A DNA stretch of 63,233 bases. Source: Marinobacter excellens HL-55. GTDB lineage: Bacteria; Pseudomonadota; Gammaproteobacteria; Pseudomonadales; Oleiphilaceae. The position numbers and the translations under genes are program-made. Below are positions 17,491 through 25,299 of this stretch, piece by piece. The notes beneath the pieces were generated by a model that saw only the letters and a program-made list of their open reading frames with translations, ran no database searches and was not told the DNA's origin. The stretch covers positions 1-63,233 of the forward strand of contig LJZQ01000024.1 of the NCBI GenBank assembly GCA_001314845.1, read 5' to 3'. The stretch's first letter is position 1. The number at the start of each line of letters is the position of its first letter.

Positions 17491-17581
17491 TGGCGGAGAG
17501 AGAGGGATTCGAACCCTCGATACGCTATTAACGTATACACACTTTCCAGGCGTGCGCCTTCAGCCACTCGGCCACCTCTCC
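17491..17581 (-). tRNA. tRNA-Ser (GGA)
   Basis: A 91-nt class II tRNA with a long variable arm (GTGTATACGTTAATAGCGTA region) includes the encoded CCA. The acceptor arm GGAGAGG pairs with the 3' end CTCTCC with minor imperfections. The anticodon loop CTGGAAA carries GGA, and the T-loop GGGTTCGAATCCC is canonical. It has its own terminator. Confidence 0.95.
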
Positions 17582-17767
17582 AATAAACTGTTCCAAATCA
17601 GCAAACTCGTCGCTCATTTGAGGGCGCAGACTTTAATAGTTTTAACCGCGTTTGGCAACTGTCTTGGGCATTTTCCACCAAAGTTTTTACTGCACGCAAC
17701 GTAACAAAGCGCCGTGCCTTGGCGTATCCTTATCGATAAACCCAACTCTATGGCGGAGAAAACTCCC

Positions 17768-18298
17768 ATGCTTATGAAAGCTGAACAGTCCACCCTTTTA
17801 CTGATCGATGTGCAGGAGCGGTTGATGCCTGCGATCAGCGCTGGGGAAGAAGTCGTCGAACGGTGCACTATGTTAGCCACGGTTGCCGGGCTACTGGGCG
17901 TGCCGGTAGTTGCCACCGAACAGTTACCCGAAAAACTGGGGCATAACGTCGAATCTGTAAGGGAGCTGTGTGATACCACCCTTGGGAAATATCATTTTGA
18001 CGCCTGCCCGGACGGCTTGATTGATGAATTACCGGAAGGCCGCCAACACATTGTCATCGGCGGCTGCGAAACCCACGTATGTATGCTGCAAACGGCGCTT
18101 AGCCTGCTCGATGCGGGTTACAAAGTCTGGGTGGTCGCTGATGCCACTGGCTCACGAAACGATCTAGACCGGGATGTTGCGCTCGATCGCCTGCATCAAA
18201 GCGGCGCAAGAATTGTCACTGCAGAGATGGTGGCTTTTGAGTGGATGGGACACTGCAAGCACCCCCACTTCAGGGACATCCAGGGGCTGATCAAATAA
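17768..18298 (+). CDS. Isochorismatase-like cysteine hydrolase
   Basis: This 176-residue protein has the isochorismatase fold signature STLLLIDVQERLMPAI with the catalytic Asp, a Lys in TEQLPEKLG, and the nucleophile Cys in GGCETHVCMLQTALSLLD. Members hydrolyse a range of amides or related bonds; YcaC-like enzymes without a known substrate are the closest type, and true isochorismatase activity is not implied. The start at 17768 has GGAG about 10 bp upstream; the frame is open from 17714. The next gene follows after 19 bp, so the two probably share a transcript. Confidence 0.85.
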   Translation: MLMKAEQSTLLLIDVQERLMPAISAGEEVVERCTMLATVAGLLGVPVVATEQLPEKLGHNVESVRELCDTTLGKYHFDACPDGLIDELPEGRQHIVIGGCETHVCMLQTALSLLDAGYKVWVVADATGSRNDLDRDVALDRLHQSGARIVTAEMVAFEWMGHCKHPHFRDIQGLIK

Positions 18299-18317
18299 TT
18301 GAAGTAACGAGGTTTTT

Positions 18318-18974
18318 ATGCTGAATATGGATTTCTCCCAACGAGCTGTGATCCGCACTGCCGAGCAACCCTGGGTCGCCAGCCCCGCAGCGGGCGTTGA
18401 ACGCAAACCGTTGGCCCGGGAAGAAGCCGAACGAGGGCACGCCACCAGCGTGGTGCGCTATCTTCCCGGTTCGGCATTTGCCCGCCACGAGCACCCCCTG
18501 GGCGAGGAAATCCTGGTGCTGGAGGGCGTGTTCTCAGATGAAACCGGCCACTATCCGGCGGGCACCTACCTTCGCAACCCGCCGGGCAGCGGCCATGCAC
18601 CGTTCAGTGAAGAAGGCTGCACCTTGTTGGTAAAGCTTCACCAGTTTGACGAGCGCGACACTGCGACGGTGCGCATAGACACCAACACCACCGATTGGTT
18701 ACCGGGTATCGGGGGTCTTGAGGTCATGCCGCTGCATGGGTTCGAGCACGAACACGTGGCCCTGGTGAAGTGGCCCGCCAATGAAGTGTTTCAACAACAC
18801 CGGCATTTTGGAGGCGAAGAGATTTTCGTGCTACGCGGGGAGTTCTGTGACGAACATGGGCGCTACCCCAGAGGCACTTGGCTGCGCAGCCCTCACCTCA
18901 GTCAGCACCACCCGTTTGTTGATCAGGAAACGGTGATCTGGGTGAAGACCGGTCATCTGCCTTTGGCCGATTAA
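18318..18974 (+). CDS. Double-cupin ChrR-like protein
   Basis: This 218-residue protein has two cupin modules of the ChrR type. The first has FARHEHPLGEEILVLEGVFSD and the second VFQQHRHFGGEEIFVLRGEF, each with the His/Glu ligand set expected to bind a metal. ChrR proteins in photosynthetic bacteria are anti-sigma factors with a separate N-terminal sigma-binding domain; that domain and any neighbouring sigma factor gene are absent here. A metal-dependent dioxygenase-like or stress role is possible but not shown. It lies 19 bp after the isochorismatase-like gene. Confidence 0.8.
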   Translation: MLNMDFSQRAVIRTAEQPWVASPAAGVERKPLAREEAERGHATSVVRYLPGSAFARHEHPLGEEILVLEGVFSDETGHYPAGTYLRNPPGSGHAPFSEEGCTLLVKLHQFDERDTATVRIDTNTTDWLPGIGGLEVMPLHGFEHEHVALVKWPANEVFQQHRHFGGEEIFVLRGEFCDEHGRYPRGTWLRSPHLSQHHPFVDQETVIWVKTGHLPLAD

Positions 18975-18975
18975 A

Positions 18976-19003
18976 CAAAAAACGGCCCCTTGTACAGGGG
19001 CCG
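18976..19003 (-). terminator. Terminator of the DUF7352-like gene
   Basis: The stem CGGCCCCT/AGGGGCCG has a 5-nt loop, followed on the minus strand by six T. It lies between convergent genes and mainly serves the leftward one. Confidence 0.8.
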
Positions 19004-19044
19004 AAAAGAGCGCGATCCCGACTTCGACATCAGAGCATACTTGA

Positions 19045-19410
19045 TCACGAAGCCAGGTTGGCTTGCCAATCAGCCTGCCCTGAAGCATTCCTGGCGAAGT
19101 GGTCCTGGCCTCTGCCGGTCGCCGCGCCCTCTCCATCCGGCAACTCAAAGACGTGATATGCCTCCGGACCGAATGGGTCCAGCGCGGTATCCAGATATTC
19201 GTAAGCATCTGGCACCGGGTCTCCAGACATGGCAACCCTGAACTGCCGTTCCACCATCGGAACCGTGACACTCAGAGGCTGCTGAACCCAGAGGAAAACG
19301 GTCTTCTGGGCAACCAGATACTCACACCGAACCACTCTGAATCCCTCACGAAGGGTCAAGGTGGTGGGCTCTTTTCCAAGCTCAAGGCGAAACTTATGGA
19401 TGGTTTTCAT
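19045..19410 (-). CDS. DUF7352-like protein of unknown function
   Basis: This 121-residue protein begins MKTIHKFRLELG and contains REGFRVVRCEYLVAQKTVFLWVQQP, then VERQFRVAMSGDPVPDAYEYLDTALDPFGPEAYHVFEL. The 'single beta-rich unit with GDP-P near the middle' pattern recalls DUF7352 proteins found in phages and environmental bacteria; this is from memory. No signal peptide and no membrane segment is visible. It is a single gene with its own terminator. No function can be suggested. Confidence 0.65.
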   Translation of the reverse strand: MKTIHKFRLELGKEPTTLTLREGFRVVRCEYLVAQKTVFLWVQQPLSVTVPMVERQFRVAMSGDPVPDAYEYLDTALDPFGPEAYHVFELPDGEGAATGRGQDHFARNASGQADWQANLAS

Positions 19411-19514
19411 GGCGATACTCCTTCAAAGGTTGCCAGACACAACCAGATGATGAACCGCTGATGACTTCGAGAAAATAAGATTTATTGAACTAGAAAGATC
19501 GTGATTTTCGAGGT

Positions 19515-20417
19515 TTATTCAAAATCACCGCTCGGTTCACTGCCACAAATGGCTCGCACACCTTCGTGGGCAGCTTTTCGGTTTCGGGTAATTGCGTAGA
19601 GCTGATCAGTTACCGCTTTCACCGGAGCAATTTCCTCCACCTGATATTGTCTGCAGACTTCATCTTTAATAGCGGTTGGTGCTGCGAATACGCCCAACCC
19701 CTCCCGCCCGAACACTTTGATAAGCGCGCTGTCGTCTACCCTGGCCACCACATCCATCCGCACATTGCTGATGGTCAGCCAATTCATCAGTTTTTGGAAG
19801 TAAGGTGCGTCGATCGCGTTGGCGAGTAAGGGTTGTCGGTTGAGAGAGGCAGGAAACTCGTCTCGCAGTCGGGTTGCCAGTTCTGGCGCAGCAAACAGAC
19901 TGATGGTAGACGACGAGATTGGATGAACAGCAAAGCGATCCTCGACTTCCTCGGACTGAGGCATTCGGTCTGTCAGCACCAAGTCCAGCTCTTTGCGTTT
20001 CAAACTGAGGAGAAGATCTTCAGCGCGCCCTGTTCGGCAATCCAGCTTCATGCGACGGTTTAGTTTCAATGCCGGCTGCAACAATTGAAAGGCGATGAGT
20101 TTATGAATCGAAGCCGAGACACCAACAGCCAAGCTCAAAGGTCGATCGGAGGGTGCCAGACGCAAGGTTTCGGACAATTCTCCGGTTAAGGCAAAGATAT
20201 CGTTGGCATACGACTGAACCAATTGCCCCAGCTCAGTCAGAACCAGGCGCCTACGCTCGCGACTGAACAGCTGGCCACCAACAGAATCTTCAAAGGTAGC
20301 CAGCTGCCCACTCAGCGTTTGCGGAGCAAGATCCAGCACCTCACTGGCTTTGGCGATAGATCCCTCTTGGCTGATCACCCAAAAGTAATAGAGATGCCTG
20401 AGATTGAGTTGATTCAT
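19515..20417 (-). CDS. LysR-family regulator, NhaR-like
   Basis: This 300-residue LysR-type regulator has an N-terminal winged HTH (LRHLYYFWVISQEGSIAKASEVLDLAPQTLSGQL) whose sequence is close to NhaR, which regulates sodium/proton antiporter genes. The C-terminal effector-binding domain follows (about 95-300). Here no antiporter gene is adjacent; instead it lies 9 bp downstream of an MFS transporter gene on the same strand. It may therefore control that transporter or act elsewhere. Assignment to the NhaR subfamily is good, its target is unknown. Confidence 0.8.
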   Translation of the reverse strand: MNQLNLRHLYYFWVISQEGSIAKASEVLDLAPQTLSGQLATFEDSVGGQLFSRERRRLVLTELGQLVQSYANDIFALTGELSETLRLAPSDRPLSLAVGVSASIHKLIAFQLLQPALKLNRRMKLDCRTGRAEDLLLSLKRKELDLVLTDRMPQSEEVEDRFAVHPISSSTISLFAAPELATRLRDEFPASLNRQPLLANAIDAPYFQKLMNWLTISNVRMDVVARVDDSALIKVFGREGLGVFAAPTAIKDEVCRQYQVEEIAPVKAVTDQLYAITRNRKAAHEGVRAICGSEPSGDFE

Positions 20418-20426
20418 GGCGCAAAC

Positions 20427-21608
20427 CTAATCTGTGGTGACCGCTTGTGAACGTAACAGCCAAACCGACATTAACGCGCCGTGGAGCACCAGCAGCGGAA
20501 CCGCCACGAAAAGGAGACTTGCCCAGCCTACTGAAGTCAACACAGCGCCGGCACTCAACGCAGCAGTCGCCTGTGCAGTAAACACCATCATATCGTTCAG
20601 GCCCTGCACGCGGAAGCGTTCGGATTGCTGATAGCCCCGGGGTAACAGGGTCGTGCCGCCAACAAACAGAAAATTCCAACCCACCCCAAGCAGCAACAAC
20701 GCCCACAAGTAGTGGTGAAAACTGATGCCACTAGCCGCCAGCAGAATACAGCCCAGATACGCCAACAATCCGGCTGCCATCATCAAAGGAATACCAACAA
20801 CCCGAGTCAGCCAGCCGGAAATCAGGGACGGCAGATACATGGCCATAATGTGCAGCTGGATAACCCGCTTGGCATCGTCCAGATCGTGCCCGGCCATTTC
20901 GGTCATGCTCAAGGGGGTTGCTGTCATGATAAAGCTCATCACCGCATAGCCAATCGCCGCCGCGCTGATGGCCGTCCATACCAAAGGATTCGCCAGAATT
21001 TCCTTAAGAGGACGACCACCACCCACCGCGGTTTCCGGTACCCGCTCGGCCTTCGCCCGATACCCCAGCACAAGAATCACCAAGGCCAAAGCCTGAACCA
21101 CGGCCAGCCCGGCCCAACTGTAAAGAAACGGGAAGGATTCAGATTTGCCGCTGCCCAACGCCGCAACCTCAGGACCCAGCCAGGCTGCAACCAGACCGCC
21201 CAACAGCACTCTTGCGGCTGCCGAACCGGCCATCTCCGGTGCCACGGATTCCATTGCGGCAAAGCGATACTGGTGTACAACAGCCAGGCCAACACCACCG
21301 ATAACGGCCGCCAGGCACAGCATCGGGAACGACGCCTGCCAAGACGCGTAAGCGCCCAGTGCGCCTGCCGTTGCACCCGCCAGAGTGCCAAGAAGCATGA
21401 CCCGCTTGCGCCCTACCCGCTCCATCAGCCAGGTGGCAGGCTTGATAGCCATTACCGTACCGACCACCACTAGGCCGACAGGCAGCGTGGCGTACTCAGG
21501 TGCTGGCGCCAGCAAGCGCCCCTGAATTGACCCGATAAACACGATGAAAGGCGCAGTACACATGGCCAGCGCCTGGGCAGCAACCAAAACCCAGACATTT
21601 AGCGGCAT
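20427..21608 (-). CDS. MFS transporter of unknown substrate
   Basis: This 393-residue protein has about twelve membrane segments and the cytoplasmic loop 2-3 motif in ATWLMERVGRKRVMLLG (near residue 60), typical of major facilitator superfamily permeases. It begins MPLNVWVLVAAQALAMCTAPFIVF with the first segment at the N-terminus, so the start at 21608 is right. The substrate cannot be predicted. It is followed by the NhaR-like gene after 9 bp and preceded by cheR, whose stop lies 3 bp upstream of this start; this could couple it to the chemotaxis transcript. Confidence 0.82.
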   Translation of the reverse strand: MPLNVWVLVAAQALAMCTAPFIVFIGSIQGRLLAPAPEYATLPVGLVVVGTVMAIKPATWLMERVGRKRVMLLGTLAGATAGALGAYASWQASFPMLCLAAVIGGVGLAVVHQYRFAAMESVAPEMAGSAAARVLLGGLVAAWLGPEVAALGSGKSESFPFLYSWAGLAVVQALALVILVLGYRAKAERVPETAVGGGRPLKEILANPLVWTAISAAAIGYAVMSFIMTATPLSMTEMAGHDLDDAKRVIQLHIMAMYLPSLISGWLTRVVGIPLMMAAGLLAYLGCILLAASGISFHHYLWALLLLGVGWNFLFVGGTTLLPRGYQQSERFRVQGLNDMMVFTAQATAALSAGAVLTSVGWASLLFVAVPLLVLHGALMSVWLLRSQAVTTD

Positions 21609-21611
21609 GGA

Positions 21612-22439
21612 TTATTTTTTCCTGTAGATAATGCCCGGGTGGCACTGGACCATCTCATAGAGATCCGGCAGGCCATTCAGCGACTCCGAGGCCCCAAGAA
21701 TTAGGTAGCCACCGGGATTCAGCGCGGCATGCAGGCGTGTCAGGATGTCTTTTTTCAAATCTGCGGAGAAGTAGATCAGCACGTTCCGGCACATGATAAT
21801 ATCGAACTTACCGAGCATGTAGCGTTCAAGCAGGTTGAGCTCTTTAAAATCCACCATGGCCTTGATCTGAGGCTTTATTTGCCAGCCTCCGTTAGCTGAT
21901 GGCACAAAGAAATGCTTCTGGCGCTCAGGAGAAAGCCCTCGGCCAATGGCAATCATCTCGTACTCGCCCCGTCGGGCAACTTCCAGAACGCTCTTGGAAA
22001 TATCCGTTGCAGTAATTTTCACATCACGCAGTTTACCAGGCCGGGTGCGACGGAACTCGTCAACAACCATGCCGACGGAATAGGGCTCCTGGCCCGTTGA
22101 ACAGGCCGCAGACCATATTCGTAGCGGTTGAAGGCCGTTACGTTCACCAAACTCGGGCAGTAGTTTTTCCTGAAGAATCCGGAACGGGTGATTATCTCGA
22201 AACCACAAGGTTTCGTTCGTGGTCATAGCATCGATCACCACTTCCCGAAGACCAGCGCGACCGGGGCGCTTCAAACGATCAAGAAGTTCCCCAAGCGAGT
22301 TCAGGCCATTTTCTTCAAGAATCCTGCGCAGTCTGCTTTTAACCAGGTACTGCTTGTTCTCACCCAGAAGAATGCCACAGGCATCTTGCAGGAATGTCTT
22401 GAAGGCGTCGTATTCCTGTGGCGTTATATCCGCTTTCAT
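21612..22439 (-). CDS. cheR: CheR, chemoreceptor methyltransferase
   Basis: This 275-residue SAM-dependent enzyme methylates glutamates on chemoreceptors. It has the CheR N-terminal helical domain (about 1-70) and the catalytic domain with the SAM motif WSAACSTGQEPYSVGMV near residue 115 and CRNVLIYFSADLKKDIL near 225. The longer frame from 22490 adds 17 residues that do not match the family; the ATG at 22439 gives MKADITPQEYDAFKTFL. It is 37 bp downstream of cheV, a common polar-flagellum arrangement. In Pseudomonas the next gene would be flgB; here an MFS gene follows. Confidence 0.93.
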   Translation of the reverse strand: MKADITPQEYDAFKTFLQDACGILLGENKQYLVKSRLRRILEENGLNSLGELLDRLKRPGRAGLREVVIDAMTTNETLWFRDNHPFRILQEKLLPEFGERNGLQPLRIWSAACSTGQEPYSVGMVVDEFRRTRPGKLRDVKITATDISKSVLEVARRGEYEMIAIGRGLSPERQKHFFVPSANGGWQIKPQIKAMVDFKELNLLERYMLGKFDIIMCRNVLIYFSADLKKDILTRLHAALNPGGYLILGASESLNGLPDLYEMVQCHPGIIYRKK

Positions 22440-22476
22440 TGAATCTCTATCGTGGGTACGTCGATAAACCGAGGCA

Positions 22477-23406
22477 TCATTGCTGATCAATGATTTCCAT
22501 TACACGCTCAGCAAGCTCATCGGGGCTGAATTTCGCCATGAAGTCATCGGCGCCGACTTTTTGAACCATAGCCTTGTTGAAGACGCCACTGAGAGAGGTG
22601 TGCAGCATCACGTACATATCGCTCAAGGCTGGATCTTGTTTGATACGGGTAACCAGTGTGTAGCCGTCCATCTCCGGCATTTCCACGTCGGAAATGATGA
22701 GCGACAGATGATCTCCCGCTTTCGAGCCATCGGCAGTAATCTCTTTAAGATATTGAAGCGCTTGCTTGCCATCGTTCTGGGTCACAACCTCCATGCCGAT
22801 CGCGGTCAGGCATCGCTCAATCTGTCGGCGAGCAACTGCTGAGTCGTCGACAACTAGAACCGGGCGAAGACCTGGAGCACGCTCGGAACTGCGCGCTTTT
22901 ATTTCGTCCGTGACATCTTCCCTGAGCGGAGAAACTTCTGCAAGAACCTTTTCTACATCGATGATTTCTACAAGTTTATCTTCAATTCTTGTAACCGCTG
23001 TCAAGTATACGTCCTTACCCGCGCCCTTGGGAGGTGGCAAGATATCCTCCCAATTCATATTCATAATTCGATCAACGCCGGCCACAAGAAAACCTTGGGT
23101 TTTGCGATTGTACTCGGTAATAATGACAAAACTTGTCGCCAGCTGCTCGGTTGGCACACCCTGCATGCCTATGGCCATGCCCAGGTCGATAATAGGAATG
23201 GTCTCGCCCCGAATGTGTGAAACACCTCTAACCACACTCCGACTATTTGGAATGGAAGATAGTTTCGGGCACTGGAGCACCTCTTTTATCTTGAATACAT
23301 TGATACCAAATAACTGTCGCCCCTTTAAGCGGAACAGCAGCAGCTCTAGCCTATTTTGACCCACCAACTGCGTGCGTTGATTAACGCTGTCCAAGACCCC
23401 TGCCAT
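22477..23406 (-). CDS. cheV: CheV, CheW-receiver chemotaxis coupling protein
   Basis: This 309-residue protein joins a CheW-like coupling domain (about 15-165, with GINVFKIKEVLQCPKL and VVRGVSHIRGETIPIIDL) to a receiver domain (about 182-305) with the probable phospho-acceptor Asp240 in LIISDVEMPEMDG. CheV couples chemoreceptors to CheA and adds phosphorylation-dependent adaptation. It forms an operon with cheR and is divergent from flgA. Confidence 0.94.
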   Translation of the reverse strand: MAGVLDSVNQRTQLVGQNRLELLLFRLKGRQLFGINVFKIKEVLQCPKLSSIPNSRSVVRGVSHIRGETIPIIDLGMAIGMQGVPTEQLATSFVIITEYNRKTQGFLVAGVDRIMNMNWEDILPPPKGAGKDVYLTAVTRIEDKLVEIIDVEKVLAEVSPLREDVTDEIKARSSERAPGLRPVLVVDDSAVARRQIERCLTAIGMEVVTQNDGKQALQYLKEITADGSKAGDHLSLIISDVEMPEMDGYTLVTRIKQDPALSDMYVMLHTSLSGVFNKAMVQKVGADDFMAKFSPDELAERVMEIIDQQ

Positions 23407-23432
23407 AAACGTTTACCTCTGGCATGCCGGAT

Positions 23433-23450
23433 ACCGGCACAGAATTTGCT
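23433..23450 (+). promoter_or_regulatory. Sigma-54-like promoter before flgA
   Basis: On the plus strand CCGGCACAGAATTTGCT has GG (23436-23437) and GC (23448-23449) exactly 10 bp apart in the context GGCAC-N5-TTGC, close to the -24/-12 consensus TGGCAC-N5-TTGC. It points at flgA with a leader of about 140 nt. FleQ/sigma-54 control of early flagellar genes is known in pseudomonads; the link here is inferred. Confidence 0.55.
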
Positions 23451-23600
23451 GACTTACCAAGTAAGAACCTGTTTTCGCAGATCGGGGCCAAAACATTGAC
23501 GGCCCGGATCATAGTAAAGGGTTAACGGCTTAAACTGCCGATACCTTAGGCGAAATCGCACTCACGTGCCTAATTGACAGCATAGGACAAAGCCGAGCAG

Positions 23601-24302
23601 ATGCGAACCTTCTTTTTAGCGACCTTTTGCCTGTTTACAGCCGCCCTGAATCCGGCGGTGGCGGCCACAACGGCAACCCAGATCAGTGAAGCCGCGGAAG
23701 ACTTTATTGAATCCTGGGCCGAGCAACAGGTGGAGCATAACCTGGACATCCGATTTACCGTTGGCAATATCGATAGCCGGCTGACTCTGGCTGCCTGTGA
23801 AGAACCACTTGAAACCAGCTTCACCAACGATCCCCTGCGCACCACGTCGCCGTCGGTTATGGTCTCCTGTGCGGGCACTCGGCCCTGGCGCATGTTTGTG
23901 ACAACCTCGATTGAGGTATACGGCCCGGCCCTGGTGGCAGCGCGCCCGCTGGCCCGGGGTGAGCGCTTGACCGCTTCGCTGGTCAAACAGCAGCAAGCCC
24001 AGATCAACGCTAGCCGACGTGGCATTCTGACCGACCCTGAACAGATCGCCGATATGCTGGTTCGCCGGCCCGTCAACGCGGGCTCGCTCATAACCCCTGA
24101 CCTACTGCAAGCACCTAATGCAGTCGAGCGTGGCGATCATGTTATTATCACGGCAAAGTCGAAGGTGTTTTCAGTCAGCTCCAGGGGCAAGGCACTCGCC
24201 AGCGCCAGCGTTGGTGAGCAGGTACTGGTCGAAAATCTGCGGTCCTCGCGAACAGTGAGAGCCATGGTCACAGCTCCCGGGCGGGTGGAAATCCCCATGT
24301 AG
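23601..24302 (+). CDS. flgA: FlgA, flagellar P-ring assembly chaperone
   Basis: This 233-residue periplasmic protein assists assembly of the FlgI P-ring of the flagellar basal body. It has a signal peptide (MRTFFLATFCLFTAALNPAVA, about residues 1-21) and a C-terminal SAF-type domain (ARPLARGERLTASLV, then VRRPVNAGSLITPDLLQAPNAV and a final beta-clip ending GRVEIPM). It is divergent from cheV-cheR and followed by flgM after a gap of 130 bp that holds a sigma-28 promoter. Confidence 0.93.
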   Translation: MRTFFLATFCLFTAALNPAVAATTATQISEAAEDFIESWAEQQVEHNLDIRFTVGNIDSRLTLAACEEPLETSFTNDPLRTTSPSVMVSCAGTRPWRMFVTTSIEVYGPALVAARPLARGERLTASLVKQQQAQINASRRGILTDPEQIADMLVRRPVNAGSLITPDLLQAPNAVERGDHVIITAKSKVFSVSSRGKALASASVGEQVLVENLRSSRTVRAMVTAPGRVEIPM

Positions 24303-24344
24303 CGGCAGTTAATCGCCGACCGGCAAAATATTTCCGATTTATCC

Positions 24345-24371
24345 TAAAGGTTGGTGAATCGCTGCCGATAG
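24345..24371 (+). promoter_or_regulatory. Sigma-28 (FliA) promoter of flgMN
   Basis: TAAA (24345-24348) and GCCGATAG (24364-24371) are separated by exactly 15 bp. Only the last base differs from the sigma-28 consensus TAAA-N15-GCCGATAA. The predicted start is about 55 bp before flgM, which fits FlgM control of its own sigma factor. Confidence 0.85.
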
Positions 24372-24432
24372 AACGGTATAAACCAGAATCCGCCACTGTC
24401 CGATCAGTGGCCACAGGCAAGCAGGTAACTTT

Positions 24433-24756
24433 ATGTCAGTTGACTTAAATGGAATTGGCCCAGGCCAGGTCAACAACAGAACAACGGCCGATAAATCATC
24501 CGGCAACCAAGGCACTCCTGCGCCGGCAGCCGAGCAGGCCAAGGCCCAGAGCCCCGCTGACCGCGGCGAAAACGTCAGCCTCAGTAATCAGGCGAAAAAC
24601 CTGAAACAGCTAGAACAGAAGCTGGGCGACTACCCGGAAATGGACGACGATCGCATCGCGCAGATCCGTTCTGCGCTGGAAGATGGCAGCTACAAGATAG
24701 ACGCCGAGAAACTGGCCCAAAAGATGCTAGATATGGATAAAAGCATATTTGGGTGA
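24433..24756 (+). CDS. flgM: FlgM, anti-sigma-28 factor
   Basis: This 107-residue protein binds FliA (sigma-28) until the hook is complete, then leaves the cell through the flagellar export channel. The N-terminal half is polar and disordered (MSVDLNGIGPGQVNNRTT, Ala/Pro/Gln rich). The C-terminal sigma-binding helices are DRIAQIRSALEDGSYKIDAEKLAQKML (about 75-101). It follows a sigma-28 promoter and precedes flgN by 7 bp. Confidence 0.93.
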   Translation: MSVDLNGIGPGQVNNRTTADKSSGNQGTPAPAAEQAKAQSPADRGENVSLSNQAKNLKQLEQKLGDYPEMDDDRIAQIRSALEDGSYKIDAEKLAQKMLDMDKSIFG

Positions 24757-24763
24757 GTAAATC

Positions 24764-25234
24764 ATGGCCGCAATCGAAGAACTGAAGACCCTTCTCTCTG
24801 ACGACATCCGCCAGCTGGACATATTGGCGGATGTTCTCTCCCAGGAAAAACAGGTTCTGTCCTCACCGGATATCACGTCGCTGCAGGATATTACGACCCG
24901 GAAAAATGCCGTTCTGGGTGAGATACGCGAACGCGCCAAGCAAAAGATTCGTTTACTGGTCAGCATTGGCTATCGTCCAGACGCTGGTGAACCATCGCGG
25001 TTTATCAGAGCCAGTGGCCAGGAAGATCTATACACATTGTGGCAAACGGCCGATCAGAAACTCAGAGGTTGCCAGGACCTGAACCTGAACAATGGCCGCG
25101 TGGTCGGGCACCTTCAGAAACGCCTGAACAAACTCACGGACATATTCCGTGGCGCCTCCGCCCAGCAAAAGTTGTATGGGGCCCAAGGCCAACAGACCAG
25201 CGTTTCGAACAGTACCGTTCTGGCCAGCGCCTGA
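24764..25234 (+). CDS. flgN: FlgN, flagellar export chaperone
   Basis: This 156-residue mostly helical protein is the chaperone for the hook-filament junction proteins FlgK and FlgL. It begins MAAIEELKTLLSDDIRQLDILADVL, matching the FlgN N-terminal helix, and contains NLNNGRVVGHLQKRLNKLTDIFRG near residue 108, typical of the family. It forms an operon with flgM under the sigma-28 promoter and ends at a strong two-way terminator. Confidence 0.9.
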   Translation: MAAIEELKTLLSDDIRQLDILADVLSQEKQVLSSPDITSLQDITTRKNAVLGEIRERAKQKIRLLVSIGYRPDAGEPSRFIRASGQEDLYTLWQTADQKLRGCQDLNLNNGRVVGHLQKRLNKLTDIFRGASAQQKLYGAQGQQTSVSNSTVLASA

Positions 25235-25244
25235 TCGATTACGC

Positions 25245-25283
25245 AACCAAAAACGCCCGGACACTGTCCGGGCGTTTTTGGTT
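25245..25283. terminator. Two-way terminator between flgN and the MshEN-fusion gene
   Basis: The arms AACCAAAAACGCCCGGACA and TGTCCGGGCGTTTTTGGTT form a perfect 19-bp inverted repeat around one central base. A GC-rich core flanked by A5/T5 gives an intrinsic terminator in both directions for two convergent genes. Confidence 0.9.
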
Positions 25284-25299
25284 TGGGCCAAGGGATTGT

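Noticed and set aside
23530..23560. Second sigma-28 site close to flgA (GCCGATAC)
   Set aside because: The nearest TAAA lies at 18 bp instead of 15; the sigma-54-like site is better supported.
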